Below, one piece after another: positions 11,801-25,260 of a stretch of DNA of 64,000 nucleotides (position 1 is its first letter; each line of letters begins with the position of its first letter). The notes under the pieces were generated by a model. The model ran no database searches and was not told the origin of the DNA. It saw nothing but the letters and a program-made list of their open reading frames with translations. Location of the stretch: NCBI GenBank assembly GCA_002189035.1, contig NEEC01000035.1, forward strand, positions 1 through 64,000, written 5' to 3'. The position numbers and the translations under genes were made by a program. The stretch comes from Utricularia gibba (lineage: Eukaryota > Streptophyta > Magnoliopsida > Lamiales > Lentibulariaceae).

Positions 11801-12310
11801 TTCAGGATATGCCGAAATACCGAACGGTGTGCGAGGCCACCATGAGGCTGCAGAGATCAGAGATCGCCTCGAAAACCCATACTTCACGTCACCAATAAAA
11901 CGCAGATGTTTTGCAAGCGAAAATCGAAGTCGCATCGTCGCGAACGTGGTGGCCAATTTGTGGCACATCTGAAGGCTAAGATAAGGCGATAATTCGAGCT
12001 CGATTCCTCGGACGAAGAAGCTTTCAACACGGAAGCTGACCGGCACGGAAAGGGTTCGAAACGGTATGCCGGGCGCAGCTTGACGGTTTTCAGGATGGCC
12101 GAAATACCGAACGGTGTGCGAGGCCACCATGAGGCACATCTAAGGCTAAGAAAATGCGTCGATAGTCGCATCGTCGCGAACGTGGTGGCCAATTTGTGGC
12201 ACATCTGAAGGCTAAGATAAGGCGATATTCGAGCTTGATGCATCCTCGGACGAGAAGCTTTCAAACGGAAGCTTTCAAACACCGGAACGCTGAACCGAAC
12301 GAGGCCCATA
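8859..12310. repeat. Degraded A block with shortened units
   Basis: Units range from about 100 to 345 bp and lose internal pieces, but the remaining pieces stay in monomer order. Examples are 9340-9480 with many small deletions, 9655-9800 reduced to fragments, and 10130-10235, where ATCGTCGCGAACGTGG is reached early through a TAGTCGCATCG junction. A patch at about 8985-9130 is poorly related to the monomer. AGTCGCATCGTCGCG is the commonest re-entry point. I see no gene in it. Confidence 0.85.
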
Positions 12311-15300
12311 GAGATCGCCTCGAAAACCCATACTTCACGTCATCCAATAAAACGCAGATGTTTTGCAAGGCGAAAATCACAATCGCGTCGATTCTCGTGT
12401 TCCGAGTCGCATCGTCGCGAACGTGGTGGCCAATTTGTGGCACATCTAAAGGCTAAGATAAGGCGATAATTCGAGCTTTGATGCATCCTCGGACGAAGAA
12501 GCTTTCAACACGGAAGCTGACCGGCACGGAAAGGGGTTCGAAACGGTATGCCGGCGCAGCATGACTCATCACGGTTTTCAGGATATGGCCGAAATACCGA
12601 ACGGTGTGCGAGGCCACCATGAGGCTGCGGTAGGACACACCAGAGCTTGTTCAGAGATCGCCTCGAAAACCCATACTTCACGTCCCAATAAAACGCAGAT
12701 GTTTTGCAACCGAAAATCACAATCGGTCGATTCTCGTTTTCCGAGTCGCATCGTCGCGAACGTGGTGGCCAATTTGTGGCACATCTGAAGGCTAAGATAA
12801 GGCGATAATTCGAGCTTTGATGCATCCTCGGACGAAGAAGCTTTCAACACGGAAGCTGACCGGCACGGAAAGGGGTTCGAAACGGTATGCCGGGCGCAGC
12901 ATGACTCATCACGGTTTTCAGGATATGGCCGAAATACCGAACGGTGTGCGAGGCCACCATGAGGCTGCAGTAGGGACACACCCAGAGCTTGTTCAGAGAT
13001 CGCCTCGAAAACCCATACTTCACGTCATCCAATAAAACGCAGATGTTTTGCAAGCGAAAATCACAATCGCGTCGATTCTCGTTTCCGAGTCGCATCGTCG
13101 CGAACGTGGTGGCCAATTTGTGGCACATCTGAAGGCTAAGATAAGGCGATAATTCGAGCTTTGATGCATCCTCGGACGAAGAAGCTTTCAACACGGAAGC
13201 TGACCGGCACGGAAAGGGTTCGAAACGGTATGCCGGGCGCAGCATGACTCATCACGGTTTTCAGGATATGGCCGAAATACCGAACGGTGTGCGAGGCCAC
13301 CATGAGGCTGCACGTAGGGACACACCCAGAGCTTGTTCAGAGATCGCCTCGAAAACCCATACTTCACGTCATCCAATAAAACGCAGATGTTTTGCAAGGC
13401 GAAAATCACAATCGCGTCGATTCTCGTGTTCCGAGTCGCATCGTCGCGAACGTGGTGGCCAATTTGTGGCACATCTGAAGGCTAAGATAAGGCGATAATT
13501 CGAGCTTTGATGCATCCTCGGACGAAGAAGCTTTCAACACGGAAGCTGACCGGCACGGAAAGGGGTTCGAAACGGTATGCCGGCGCAGCATGACTCATCA
13601 CGGTTTTCAGGATATGGCCGAAATACCGAACGGTGTGCGAGGCCACCATGAGGCTGCGGTAGGGACACACCCAGAGCTTGTTCAGAGATCGCCTCGAAAA
13701 CCCATACTTCACGTCACCAATAAAACGCAGATGTTTTGCAAGGCGAAAATCACAATCGCGTCGATTCTCGTTTTCCGAGTCGCATCGTCGCGAACGTGGT
13801 GGCCAATTTGTGGCACATCTGAAGGCTAAGATAAGGCGATAATTCGAGCTCTGATGCATCCTCGGACGAAGAAGCTTTCAACACGGAAGCTGACCGGCAC
13901 GGAAAGGGGTTCGAAACGGTATGCCGGGCGCAGCTGACTCATCACGGTTTCAGGATATGGCCGAAATACCGAACGGTGTGCGAGGCCACCATGAGGCTGC
14001 GGGTAGGGACACACCCAGAGCTTGTTCAGAGATCGCCTCGAAAACCCATACTTCACGTCAAATAAAACGCAGATGTTTTGCAAGAAATCACAATCGCGTC
14101 GATTCTCGTGTTCCGAGTCGCATCGTCGCGAACGTGGTGGCCAATTTGTGGCACATCTGAAGGCTAAGATAAGGCGATAATTCGAGCTTGATGCATCCTC
14201 GGACGAAGAAGCTTTCAACACGGAAGCTGACCGGCACGGAAAGGGGTTCGAAACGGTATGCCGGGCGCAGCATGACTCATCACGGTTTTCAGGATATGGC
14301 CGAAATACCGAACGGTGTGCGAGGCCACCATGAGGCTGCGGGTAGGGACACACCCAGAGCTTGTTCAGAGATCGCCTCGAAAACCCATACTTCACGTCAT
14401 CCAATAAAACGCAGATGTTTTGCAAGGCGAAAATCACAATCGCGTCGATTCTCGTGTTCCGAGTCGCATCGTCGCGAACGTGGTGGCCAATTTGTGGCAC
14501 ATCTGAAGGCTAAGATAAGGCGATAATTCGAGCTTGATGCATCCTCGGACGAAGAAGCTTTCAACACGGAAGCTGACCGGCACGGAAAGGGGTTCGAAAC
14601 GGTATGCCGGGCGCAGCATGACTCATCACGGTTTTCAGGATATGGCCGAAATACCGAACGGTGTGCGAGGCCACCATGAGGCTGCGGTAGGGACACACCC
14701 AGAGCTTGTTCAGAGATCGCCTCGAAAACCCATACTTCACGTCACCAATAAAACGCAGATGTTTTGCAAGAAAATCACAATCGCGTCGATTCTCGTTTCC
14801 GAGTCGCATCGTCGCGAACGTGGTGGCCAATTTGTGGCACATCTGAAGGCTAAGATAAGGCGATAATTCGAGCTTGATGCATCCTCGGACGAAGAAGCTT
14901 TCAACACGGAAGCTGACCGGCACGGAAAGGGGTTCGAAACGGTATGCCGGGCGCAGCTGACTCATCACGGTTTTCAGGATATGGCCGAAATACCGAACGG
15001 TGTGCGAGGCCACCATGAGGCTGCGGGTAGGGACACACCCAGAGCTTGTTCAGAGATCGCCTCGAAAACCCATACTTCACGTCACCAATAAAACGCAGAT
15101 CAAGCGAAAATCACAATCGCGTCGATTCTCGTTTCCGAGTCGCATCGTCGCGAACGTGGTGGCCAATTTGTGGCACATCTGAAGGCTAAGATAAGGCGAT
15201 AATTCGAGCTTGATGCATCCTCGGACGAAGAAGCTTTCAACACGGAAGCTGACCGGCACGGAAAGGGGTTCGAAACGGTATGCCGGCGCAGCTGACTCAT
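12311..15300. repeat. Clean subfamily A array
   Basis: ATGCAT starts are at 12481, 12820, 13164, 13510, 13854, 14191, 14537 and near 14877 and 15213. Toward the right end small losses increase: GAGCTTGATG for GAGCTTTGATG, CACCAATAAA for CACCCAATAAA, and GCAGATCAAGCG at about 15096 with the GTTTTG lost. The block then passes into a damaged stretch. All units are A-type at the HindIII and GATATGGCC positions. Confidence 0.91.
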
Positions 15301-16160
15301 CACGGTTTTCGTACCGAACGGTGTGCGAGGCCACCATGAGGCTGCAGGGACACACCCAGAGCTTGTTCAGAGATCGCCTCGAAAACCCATACTTCACGTC
15401 ATCCAATAAAACGCAGATGTTTTGCAAGGCGAAAATCACAATCGGTCGATTCTCGTGAGTTCGTCGTGGTGGCCAATTTGTGGCACATCTGAAGGCTCGA
15501 TAATTCGAATGCGTTTCAACACGGAAGCTGACCGGCACGGAAAGGGTTCGAAACGGTATGTGGGACACTGAAGCTATTCAGAGATCGCGAAAGGCAGATG
15601 TTTTGCTTCGATGCCGAGTCGCATCGTCGCGAACGACACATCTGAAGGCTCGATAATTCGAATGCATCGGACGAAGCTGTGACCGGCACGGAAAGGGGTT
15701 CGAAACGGTATGCCGGGCGCAGCATGACTCATCACGGTTTTCAGGATATGGCCGAAATACCGAACGGTGTGCGAGGCCACCATGAGGCTGCGGTAGGGAG
15801 CTAGAGATCGCCTCGAAAACCCATACTTCACGCAGCTCACAATATTCAGATCGTCGCGAACGTCCAATTTGTGGCACATCGAAAACGATAATTCGAGCAT
15901 GCATCCTCGGACGAAGAAGCTCAACACGGAAGCTGACCGGCACGGAAAGGGTTCGAAACGGTATGCCGTGACTCATCACGGTTTTCAGGATATGGCCGAA
16001 ATACCGAACGGTGTGCGAGGCCACCATGAGGCTGCGGTTTGTTCAGAGATCGCCTCGAAAACCCATACTTCACGTGCAGCTTCTCGTTCTCCCGAGTCGC
16101 ATCGTCGCGAACGTGGTGGCCAATTTGTGGCACATCTGAAGGCTAAGATAAGGCGATAAT
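15301..16160. repeat. Degraded A block
   Basis: Several shortened units lie here. Fragments such as GCCAATTTGTGGCACATC, CGGAAGCTGACCGGCACGG and CCACCATGAGGCTGCGG are intact, with 30-150 bp missing between them (15460-15520, 15570-15680, 15800-15900, 16035-16100). Order is kept throughout. Nothing other than satellite is visible. Confidence 0.85.
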
Positions 16161-19100
16161 TCGAGCTTTGATGCATCCTCGGACGAAGAAGCTTTCAACA
16201 CGGAAGCTGACCGGCACGGAAAGGGGTTCGAAACGGTATGCCGGGCGCAGCATGACTCATCACGGTTTTCAGGATATGGCCGAAATACCGAACGGTGTGC
16301 GAGGCCACCATGAGGCTGCGGTAGGACACACCCAGAGCTTGTTCAGAGATCGCCTCGAAAACCCATACTTCACGTCATCCAATAAAACGCAGATGTTTTG
16401 CAAGGCGAAAATCACAATCGCGTCGATTCTCGTGTTCCGAGTCGCATCGTCGCGAACGTGGTGGCCAATTTGTGGCACATCTGAAGGCTAAGATAAGGCG
16501 ATAATTCGAGCTTTGATGCATCCTCGGACGAAGAAGCTTTCAACACGGAAGCTGACCGGCACGGAAAGGGGTTCGAAACGGTATGCCGGGCGCAGCATGA
16601 CTCATCACGGTTTTCAGGATATGGCCGAAATACCGAACGGTGTGCGAGGCCACCATGAGGCTGCAGGTAGGGACACACCCAGAGCTTGTTCAGAGATCGC
16701 CTCGAAAACCCATACTTCACGTCATCCAATAAAACGCAGATGTTTTGCAACCGAAAATCACAATCGCGTCGATTCTCGTGTTCCGAGTCGCATCGTCGCG
16801 AACGTGGTGGCCAATTTGTGGCACATCTGAAGGCTAAGATAAGGCGATAATTCGAGCTTTGATGCATCCTCGGACGAAGAAGCTTTCAACACGGAAGCTG
16901 ACCGGCACGGAAAGGGGTTCGAAACGGTATGCCGGGCGCAGCATGACTCATCACGGTTTTCAGGATATGGCCGAAATACCGAACGGTGTGCGAGGCCACC
17001 ATGAGGCTGCAGTAGGGACACACCCAGAGCTTGTTCAGAGATCGCCTCGAAAACCCATACTTCACGTCATCCAATAAAACGCAGATGTTTTGCAAGGCGA
17101 AAATCACAATCGCGTCGATTCTCGTTTCCGAGTCGCATCGTCGCGAACGTGGTGGCCAATTTGTGGCACATCTGAAGGCTAAGATAAGGCGATAATTCGA
17201 GCTTTGATGCATCCTCGGACGAAGAAGCTTTCAACACGGAAGCTGACCGGCACGGAAAGGGGTTCGAAACGGTATGCCGGGCGCAGCATGACTCATCACG
17301 GTTTTCAGGATATGGCCGAAATACCGAACGGTGTGCGAGGCCACCATGAGGCTGCAGTAGGGACACACCCAGAGCTTGTTCAGAGATCGCCTCGAAAACC
17401 CATACTTCACGTCATCCAATAAAACGCAGATGTTTTGCAAGGCGAAAATCACAATCGGTCGATTCTCGTTTCCGAGTCGCATCGTCGCGAACGTGGTGGC
17501 CAATTTGTGGCACATCTGAAGGCTAAGATAAGGCGATAATTCGAGCTTTGATGCATCCTCGGACGAAGAAGCTTTCAACACGGAAGCTGACCGGCACGGA
17601 AAGGGGTTCGAAACGGTATGCCGGGCGCAGCATGACTCATCACGGTTTTCAGGATATGGCCGAAATACCGAACGGTGTGCGAGGCCACCATGAGGCTGCG
17701 GTAGGACACACCCAGAGCTTGTTCAGAGATCGCCTCGAAAACCCATACTTCACGTCATCCAATAAAACGCAGATGTTTGCAAGGCGAAAATCACAATCGC
17801 GTCGATTCTCGTGTTCCGAGTCGCATCGTCGCGAACGTGGTGGCCAATTTGTGGCACATCTAAGGCTAAGATAAGGCGATAATTCGAGCTTTGATGCATC
17901 CTCGGACGAAGAAGCTTTCAACACGGAAGCTGACCGGCACGGAAAGGGGTTCGAAACGGTATGCCGGGCGCAGCATGACTCATCACGGTTTTCAGGATAT
18001 GGCCGAAATACCGAACGGTGTGCGAGGCCACCATGAGGCTTAGGGAGAGCTTGTTCAGAGATCGCCTCGAAAACCCATACTTCACGGAAATAAAACACGC
18101 TAAGATGGCGGTTCAAAACGGAAATGAAACCCGGGCGCAGCTGACTCATCACGGTTTTCAGGATATGGCCGAAATACCGAACGGTGTGCGAGGCCACCAT
18201 GAGGCTGCAGTAGGGACACACCCAGAGCTTGTTCAGAGATCGCCTCGAAAACCCATACTTCACGTCATCCAATAAAACGCAGATGTTTTGCAATTCGAAC
18301 GGTTGGTGGCCAATTTGTGGCACATCTAAGGCTAAGATAAGGCGATAATTCGAGCTTTGATGCATCCTCGGACGAAGAAGCTTTCAACACGGAAGCTGAC
18401 CGGCACGGAAAGGGGTTCGAAACGGTATGCCGGGCGCAGCATGACTCATCACGGTTTTCAGGATATGGCCGAAATACCGAACGGTGTGCGAGGCCACCAT
18501 GAGGCTGCAGGTAGGGACACACCAGAGCTTGTTCAGAGATCGCCTCGAAAACCCATACTTCACGTCATCCAATAAAACGCAGATGTTTTGCAAGGCGAAA
18601 ATCACAATCGCGTCGATTCTCGTGTTCCGAGTCGCATCGTCGCGAACGTGGTGGCCAATTTGTGGCACATCTGAAGGCTAAGATAAGGCGATAATTCGAG
18701 CTTTGATGCATCCTCGGACGAAGAAGCTTTCAACACGGAAGCTGACCGGCACGGAAAGGGGTTCGAAACGGTATGCCGGGCGCAGCTTGACTCATCACGG
18801 TTTTCAGGATATGGCCGAAATACCGAACGGTGTGCGAGGCCACCATGAGGCTGCAGTAGGGACACACCCAGAGCTTGTTCAGAGATCGCCTCGAAAACCC
18901 ATACTTCACGTCATCCAATAAAACGCAGATGTTTGCAAGGCGAAAATCACAATCGGGTCGATTCTCGTGTTCCGAGTCGCATCGTCGCGAACGTGGTGGC
19001 CAATTTGTGGCACATCTGAAGGCTAAGATAAGGCGATAATTCGAGCTTTGATGCATCCTCGGACGAAGAAGCTTTCAACACGGAAGCTGACCGGCACGGA

Positions 19101-19209
19101 AAGGGGTTCGAAACGGTATGCCGGGCGCAGCATGACTCATCACGGTTTTCAGGATATGGCCGAAATACCGAACGGTGTGCGAGGCCACCATGAGGCTGCG
19201 GGTAGGACG
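16161..19209. repeat. Subfamily A array with one internal break
   Basis: Clean A units start at 16171, 16516, 16862, 17207, 17551 and 17894. The unit at 17894 breaks near 18040-18140: most of the region after CCACCATGAGGCT is replaced by a short off-consensus patch, and then CGGGCGCAGCTGACTC resumes the unit. A second loss at 18290-18310 removes most of the GCGAAAATCACAATCG to CGCGAACG stretch. Clean units resume at about 18360, 18706 and 19051. Confidence 0.9.
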
Positions 19210-22200
19210 AGCTAGAGATCGCCTCGAAAACCCATACTTCACGTCACCAATAAAACGCAGCTCGATAGTCGCATCGTCGCGAATTTGCGAAAACCGAATG
19301 CATCCTCGGACGAAGAAGCTTTCAACACGGAAGCTGACCGGCACGGAAAGGGGTTCGAAACGGTATGCCGGGCGCAGCATGACTCATCACGGTTTTCAGG
19401 ATATGGCCGAAATACCGGTGTGCGAGGCCACCATGAGGCTGTTACAAAATACTTCACAGAGCTGAAATAACGTAATACATCTGAAGGCTAAGATAAGGCG
19501 ATAATTCGAGCTTTGATGCATCCTCGGACGAAGAAGCTTTCAACACGGAAGCTGACCGGCACGGAAAGGGGTTCGAAACGGTATGCCGGGCGCAGCATGA
19601 CTCATCACGGTTTTCAGGATATGGCCGAAATACCGAACGGTGTGCGAGGCCACCATGAGGCTGCGTAGGTAGAGGCGGGCGATTCGGGTGAAACGAACGT
19701 CGAGGCCAATTTGTTTTATTGGCACGAAATTGTGTGTTTCTAAGGCACTCGATAAAACGCCAATTTGTGGCACATCGAAGGGCGGAATGCGGACGATTTC
19801 AACACGGAAGCTGACCGGCACGGAAAGGGGTTCGAAACGGTATGCCGGGCGCAGCATGACTCATCACGGTTTTCAGGATATGGCCGAAATACCGAACGGT
19901 GTGCGAGGCCACCATGAGGCTGCAGTAGGGACACACCCAGGCCTTCAAGATCGCCTCGAAAACCCATATGCAACGTCATTAAAAATGTTTTGCAAATTGT
20001 TCACAATCGCGTCGAGTCGTCCGAGTCGCATCGTCGCGAACGTGGTGGCCAATTTGTGGCACATCTGAAGGCTAAGATAAGGCGATAATTCGAGCTCATC
20101 CTCGGACGAAGAAGCTTTCAACACGGAAGCTGACTTCGAAACGGTATGCCGGGCGCAGCTTGACGGTTTTCAGGATATGGCCGAAATACCGAACGGTGTG
20201 TGAGGCTTTTGTTCAGAGATCAAGGCCATTCAAAATAATTCGCCCGATGATGCATCCTCGGACGCGGAAGCTTTCGAAACAATCGGTTTTCCCGAAATAC
20301 CGAACGGTGTGCGAGGCCACCATGAGGCTGCAGTTAGCGAGTCGCACGTCGCGAAAATGGCCAATTTCACATCTGATAATTATAATTCGAGCTTGATGCA
20401 TCCTCGGGTCGAAGCGCAACAACGTGGTGGCCAATTTGTGGCACATCTGAAGGCCGGAGCTCGGATCGTTCGAAACGGTATGCCGGGCGCAGCATGACTC
20501 ATCACGTTTTCAGGATATGGCCGAAATACCGAAAGGCCACCAGATGTTTAGGCCACACACCAGAGCTTGTTCAGAGATCGCCTCGTCCATTTCACGTCAA
20601 TCCAATAAAACCGCAGACCATGAGGCTTTAAGGCGAAAATCACAGCGCTTCTCGTCAGTCGCATCGAACGTGGTGGCCAATTTGTGGCACATCTGAAGGC
20701 TAAGATAAGGCGATAATTCGAGCTTTGATGCATCTTCAACACGGAAGCTGACCGGCACGGAAAGGGGTTCCAATAAAACGCAGATGTTGAGGCTGCATAG
20801 GGAACACACCCCTAACGAGCGCCTGCCTACGACTTCTGAAGTACACCGGCTGTTCAGAAAAAATCGAACCCATATTTCATCATTTTCAGATGGCCGAAGG
20901 AAAAACGGTGTGCGAGGCCTGATAAATAATTCACACCGAGCATTCATCGCTTTCAACACAAGCTGACCGGCACGGAATGTTTTGCGGTATGCCGGGCGCA
21001 GCGTGACTCATCACGGTTTTCATATTACCGAACGGTGTGGAGGCCACCATGAGGCTGCGGGTAGGGACACAGAGCTTGTTCAGAGATCGCCTCGAAAACC
21101 CATACTTCACGTCACCCAATAAAACAGATGTTTTGCAAGTCGAAAATCACAATCGCGTCGATTCTCGTGTTCCGAGTCGCATCGTCGCGAACGTGGTGGC
21201 CAATTTGTGGCACATCTGAAGGCTAAGGCGATAATTCGAGCGATGCATACCGAGCTTTCTGCAAGGACGAAGGCTTTCATACGGACCGGCACTGAAAATA
21301 TGCGCGCAGCATGACATCACGTTTTCAGGATATGGCCGAAATACCGAACGGTGTGCGAGGCCCCGAGGCTGCATCGTAAACACACCCAGAGCTTGATTCA
21401 GAGATCGCTTCGAAAACCCATACTTCACGTCACGAAGAAACGCAATGTTTTGCGGCACTCACAATAAGTTCTCGTAATTCCGAGGCTCGCGAGCTTTGCA
21501 TCCTCGGACGAACGGAAGCTGGGCACGGAAAGGGGTTCGAAACGCCAACTCATCACGGTGTGAAATACCGAACAGGCCACCATGAGGCTGAAGAGCTAGA
21601 GATCGCCTCGAAGGCGATAATTCGAAAGATGCGCCTCGGACGAGAATGCTCCTTCAACACGGAAGCTGACCGGCATTTATGCCGTTGACTTTTCATATAG
21701 GCCGGAAGTCGCATCGTCGCGAAAATTTGTGGCACATCTGAAGGCCCGAGCGATGCATCCTCGGACTGTTTCGAAACCTCGACGAAATTGTTGAGGCTGC
21801 CATACTCGAAAACCGGCAGATGTTTTGCAAGGAAAGAAATCGTCGCGAACGTCACAATCGAAGGCTCGATCGAGCATGCATCCTCGGATCATTTCGTCCG
21901 CGCAACGTGGTGGCCGAATTTGTTTCTAAGGCTAAGATTCGATAATCGTCGTGAATTTGATCCTCCTCGATGCATCCTTGCTTTCAACACGGAAGCTGAC
22001 CGGCACGGAATTCGAAACGGTAAACTCAACGCCGGAAAACCGAAACTACGGTATTCGGACGAGTGTTGTTTTCAGCGAGGCTTCGAACGGTCGTGGTGGC
22101 CAATTTGTGGCACATCTGAAGGCCCGAGCATGCAGGCGATCAATTTCGAAACGGTAATGACTCATCAACCGAAATACCGAACGGTGTTGAGGCTGCAGTT

Positions 22201-23100
22201 TGTTTCAAAACGGCAGATCAATCACAATCGCGTCGATTCTCGTGTTCCGAGTCGCATCGTCGCGAACGTGGTGGCCAATTTGTGGCACATCTGAAGGCTA
22301 AGATAAGGCGATAATTCGAGCTTTGATGCGGATCAATGATCGAAACGCTGACTGGTTTTCAGGATATGGCCGAAATACCGAACGGTGTGCGAGGCCACCA
22401 TGAGGCTGCACACGAGAGAGATCGCCTCGGGGAAAGAAAATGCAAGTCGCATCGTCGCCGACGAAAACCTTTTGTCTGCTCGGATAAGAAATGAGGCTTC
22501 GCTCGAGTGATCGAGAAAACCGCAAGTCGAGAGCTCGTGCTTTCGAAAATTGGCACGCTCTCAATAGTATGAGCGGAAATCGTCGTAATAGAAGGCTAAG
22601 ATAATCGAGCTTTGATGCGGACGAAGAAGCTGGAAGCTGACCGGCACGGAAAGGGGTTCGAAACGGTATGCAGCATTGACTCATCACGGTTTTCAGGATA
22701 AGGCCAATCACAATCGAAGTCGCATCGTTGCGAGGCCGACCATGGGTGCATCTGAACGACTTGTTCTTCGAACGGAGTCATCACAATAAAACGACATGAA
22801 GGCTAAGATAAGGCGATCGAGCTTTGCGGTCCTTGGCTCGACGGATCTGACGTTCCGGGGTCGTCGAAAAGATACATCATCGATAATTCGAGCTTGATGC
22901 AGGATGGAAGCTGACCGGCACGGAAATTCGAAACGGTATGCCGGGCGCAGCACGACTCATCACGGTTTTCAGGATATGGCAGAAATACCGAACGGTGTGC
23001 GAGGCCACCATGAGGCTGCATAGGGACACAGCAGCTTGTTCAGAGATCGCGTCGGTCAGCCTCGTCGCGAAATGGCCAATTTGTGGCACATCTGAAGGCT
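19210..23100. repeat. Degraded satellite block, mostly A-derived
   Basis: Near-complete stretches at 19500-19660, 19800-20090 and 20640-20770 alternate with units cut to 100-250 bp. The patches 19665-19780, 20790-20930, 21440-22080 and 22430-22600 retain only scattered 8-15 bp monomer words separated by unrelated bases. A characteristic off-consensus form, CACATCTGATAATTATAATT, appears at about 20368 and again in a later block. I could not recognise a gene, a transposon end or another repeat family in the unrelated bases. Confidence 0.82.
20361..20407. repeat. 47-bp off-consensus segment, copy 1
   Basis: From CCAATTTCACATCTG the sequence goes to ATAATTATAATTCGAGC and on to TGATGCATCCTCGG. 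Standard units read AATTTGTGGCACATCTGAAGGC here, so this copy has lost GTGGC-like bases and the AAGGCTAAGATAAGG segment in a specific way. All 47 bases recur identically at 26404-26450. Confidence 0.8.
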
Positions 23101-25260
23101 AAGATAAGGCGATAATTCGAGCTTGATGCATCCTCGGACGAAGAAGCTTTCAACACGGAAGCTGACCGGCACGGAAAGGGGTTCGAAACGGTATGCCGGG
23201 CGCAGCATGACTCATCACGGTTTTCAGGATATGGCGAAATACCGAACGGTGTGCGAGGCCACCATGAGGCTGCGTAGGGACACACCAGAGCTTGTTCAGA
23301 GATCGCCTCGAAAACCCATACTTCACGTCATCCAATAAAACGCAGATGTTTTGCAAGGCGAAAATCACAATCGCGTCGATTCTCGTGTTCCGAGTCGCAT
23401 CGTCGCGAACGTGGTGGCCAATTTGTGGCACATCTGAAGGCTAAGATATAATTCGAGCTTTGATGCATCCTCGGACGAAGAAGCTTTCGGAAGCTCTTCG
23501 AAACGGTATGCATCCTCGGACGAAGATGCTTTCAGGATATTCGAAACGGTATGCCGAAATACCACGGTGTGCGAGGCCACCATGAGGCTGCGGGTAGGAC
23601 ACACCAGAGCTTGTTCAGAGATCGCCTCGAAAACCCATACTTCACGTCAGCAGATGAAGGAAAATCGCGTCGAGAGAACGTGGTGGCCAATTTGTGGCAC
23701 ATCTGAAAGGCGATAATTCGAATGCATCCTCGGACGAAGATGCTTTCAACACGGAAGCTTTCGAAACGGTATGCTCGACAGGATGTTTTGTTCAGAGATC
23801 GCCTCGAAAACCCATACTTCACGTCACCAATAAAACGCAGATGTTTTGCAAGCGAAAATCACAATCGCGTCGATTCTCGTGTTCCGAGTCGCATCGTCGC
23901 GAACGTGGTGGCCAATTTGTGGCACATCTGAAGGCTAAGGCGATAAGGCGATGCAACGCGGAGCTTTCGAAACGGTATGCAGCGTGACTCATCTTTTCAG
24001 GATATGCCGACCGAACGGTGTGCGAGGCCAGCTTTCAGAGATAAAACCCATACTTCACGGAGATGTTTTGCTCACAATCGCGTCGATTCTCGTGTTCCGA
24101 GTCGCATCGTCGCGAACGTGGTGGCCAATTTGTGGCACATCTGAAGGCTAATATAAGGCGATAATTCGAGCTCTGATGCATCCTCGGACGAAGATGCTTT
24201 CAACACGGAAGCTGACCGGCACGGAAAGGGGTTCGAAACGGTATGCCGGCGCATGACGGTTTTCAGGATATCAGAACGGTGTGCGAGGCCACCATGAGGC
24301 TGCGGGTATTGTTCAGAGATAAAACCCATACTTCACGTCATCCAATAAAACGCAGATGTTTTGCAAGCGAAAATCACAATCGCGTCGATTCTCGTGTTCC
24401 GAGTCGCATCGTCGCGAACGTGGTGGCCAATTTGTGGCACATCTGAAGGCTAATATAAGGCGATAATTCGAGCTCTGATGCATCCTCGGACGAAGATGCT
24501 TTCAACACGGAAGCTGACCGGCACGGAAAGGGGTTCGAAACGGTATGCCGGCGCAGCGTGACTCATCACGCCTCGAAAACCATGAATACGGAGTCATCCA
24601 ATAAAACGCAGATGTTTTGCAAGGCGAAAATCACAATCGCGTCGATTCTCGTGTTCCGAGTCGCGATCGTCGAAGGCGGCGATAATTCGAGCTCTGATGC
24701 ATCCTCGGACGAAGATGCTTTCAACACGGAAGCTGACCGGCACGGAAAGGGGTTCGAAACGGTATGCCGGGCGCAGCGTGACTCAGCACGGCTGTTGAAA
24801 TATAAAACCGTCAGCTATGCATCAGGAAGAAGCTCTTCGATAATTCGAGCTCTGATGCATCCTCGGACGAAGATGCTTTCATGACCGGCACGGAAAGGGT
24901 TCGAAACGGTATGTGAGCAGGATGAGAAAACCATGAGGCATTTTCAGAGATATGGCAATAAAACGCGTCGAACGGTTGGTGGCCAATTTGTGGCACATCT
25001 GAAGGCTAATATAAGGCGACGAATGCATCCTCGGACGAAGATGCGGAAGCTGACCGGCACGGAAAGGGGTTCGAAACCCGTGAGCTTGTTCATCACGGAA
25101 AACCCATACTTCACGTCAGCAGATAAAAAATTCGCGTCGATGTGTTCCGAGTCGCATCGTCGCGAACGTGGTGGCCAATTTGTGGCACATCTGAAGGCTA
25201 AGGCGATAATTCGAGCTCTGATGCATCCTCGGACGAAGAGCTTTCAACACGGAAGCTGAC
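23101..25260. repeat. Mixed block with the first clear B-type units
   Basis: An A-type unit at 23124-23450 is followed by units reading GGACGAAGATGCTTTC (23520, 23727), then full B markers CTAATATAAGG with GAGCTCTGATG at about 24150, 24452 and 25008. The 24150-24780 stretch is fairly well preserved B apart from a deletion at 24570-24595. B-type sequence therefore appears about 18 kb left of the main B array, before A returns at 26.7 kb. Confidence 0.84.
23753..23770. repeat. Recurrent 18-bp deletion junction, example
   Basis: GGAAGCTTTCGAAACGG joins GGAAGCT directly to TTCGAAACGG, dropping the 18 bases GACCGGCACGGAAAGGGG and creating a new HindIII site. The identical junction appears at about 25811, 26773, 32652, 33669, 36777 and 37759, all in the degraded zone and in both A- and B-type contexts. 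I did not see it in the clean arrays. Confidence 0.8.
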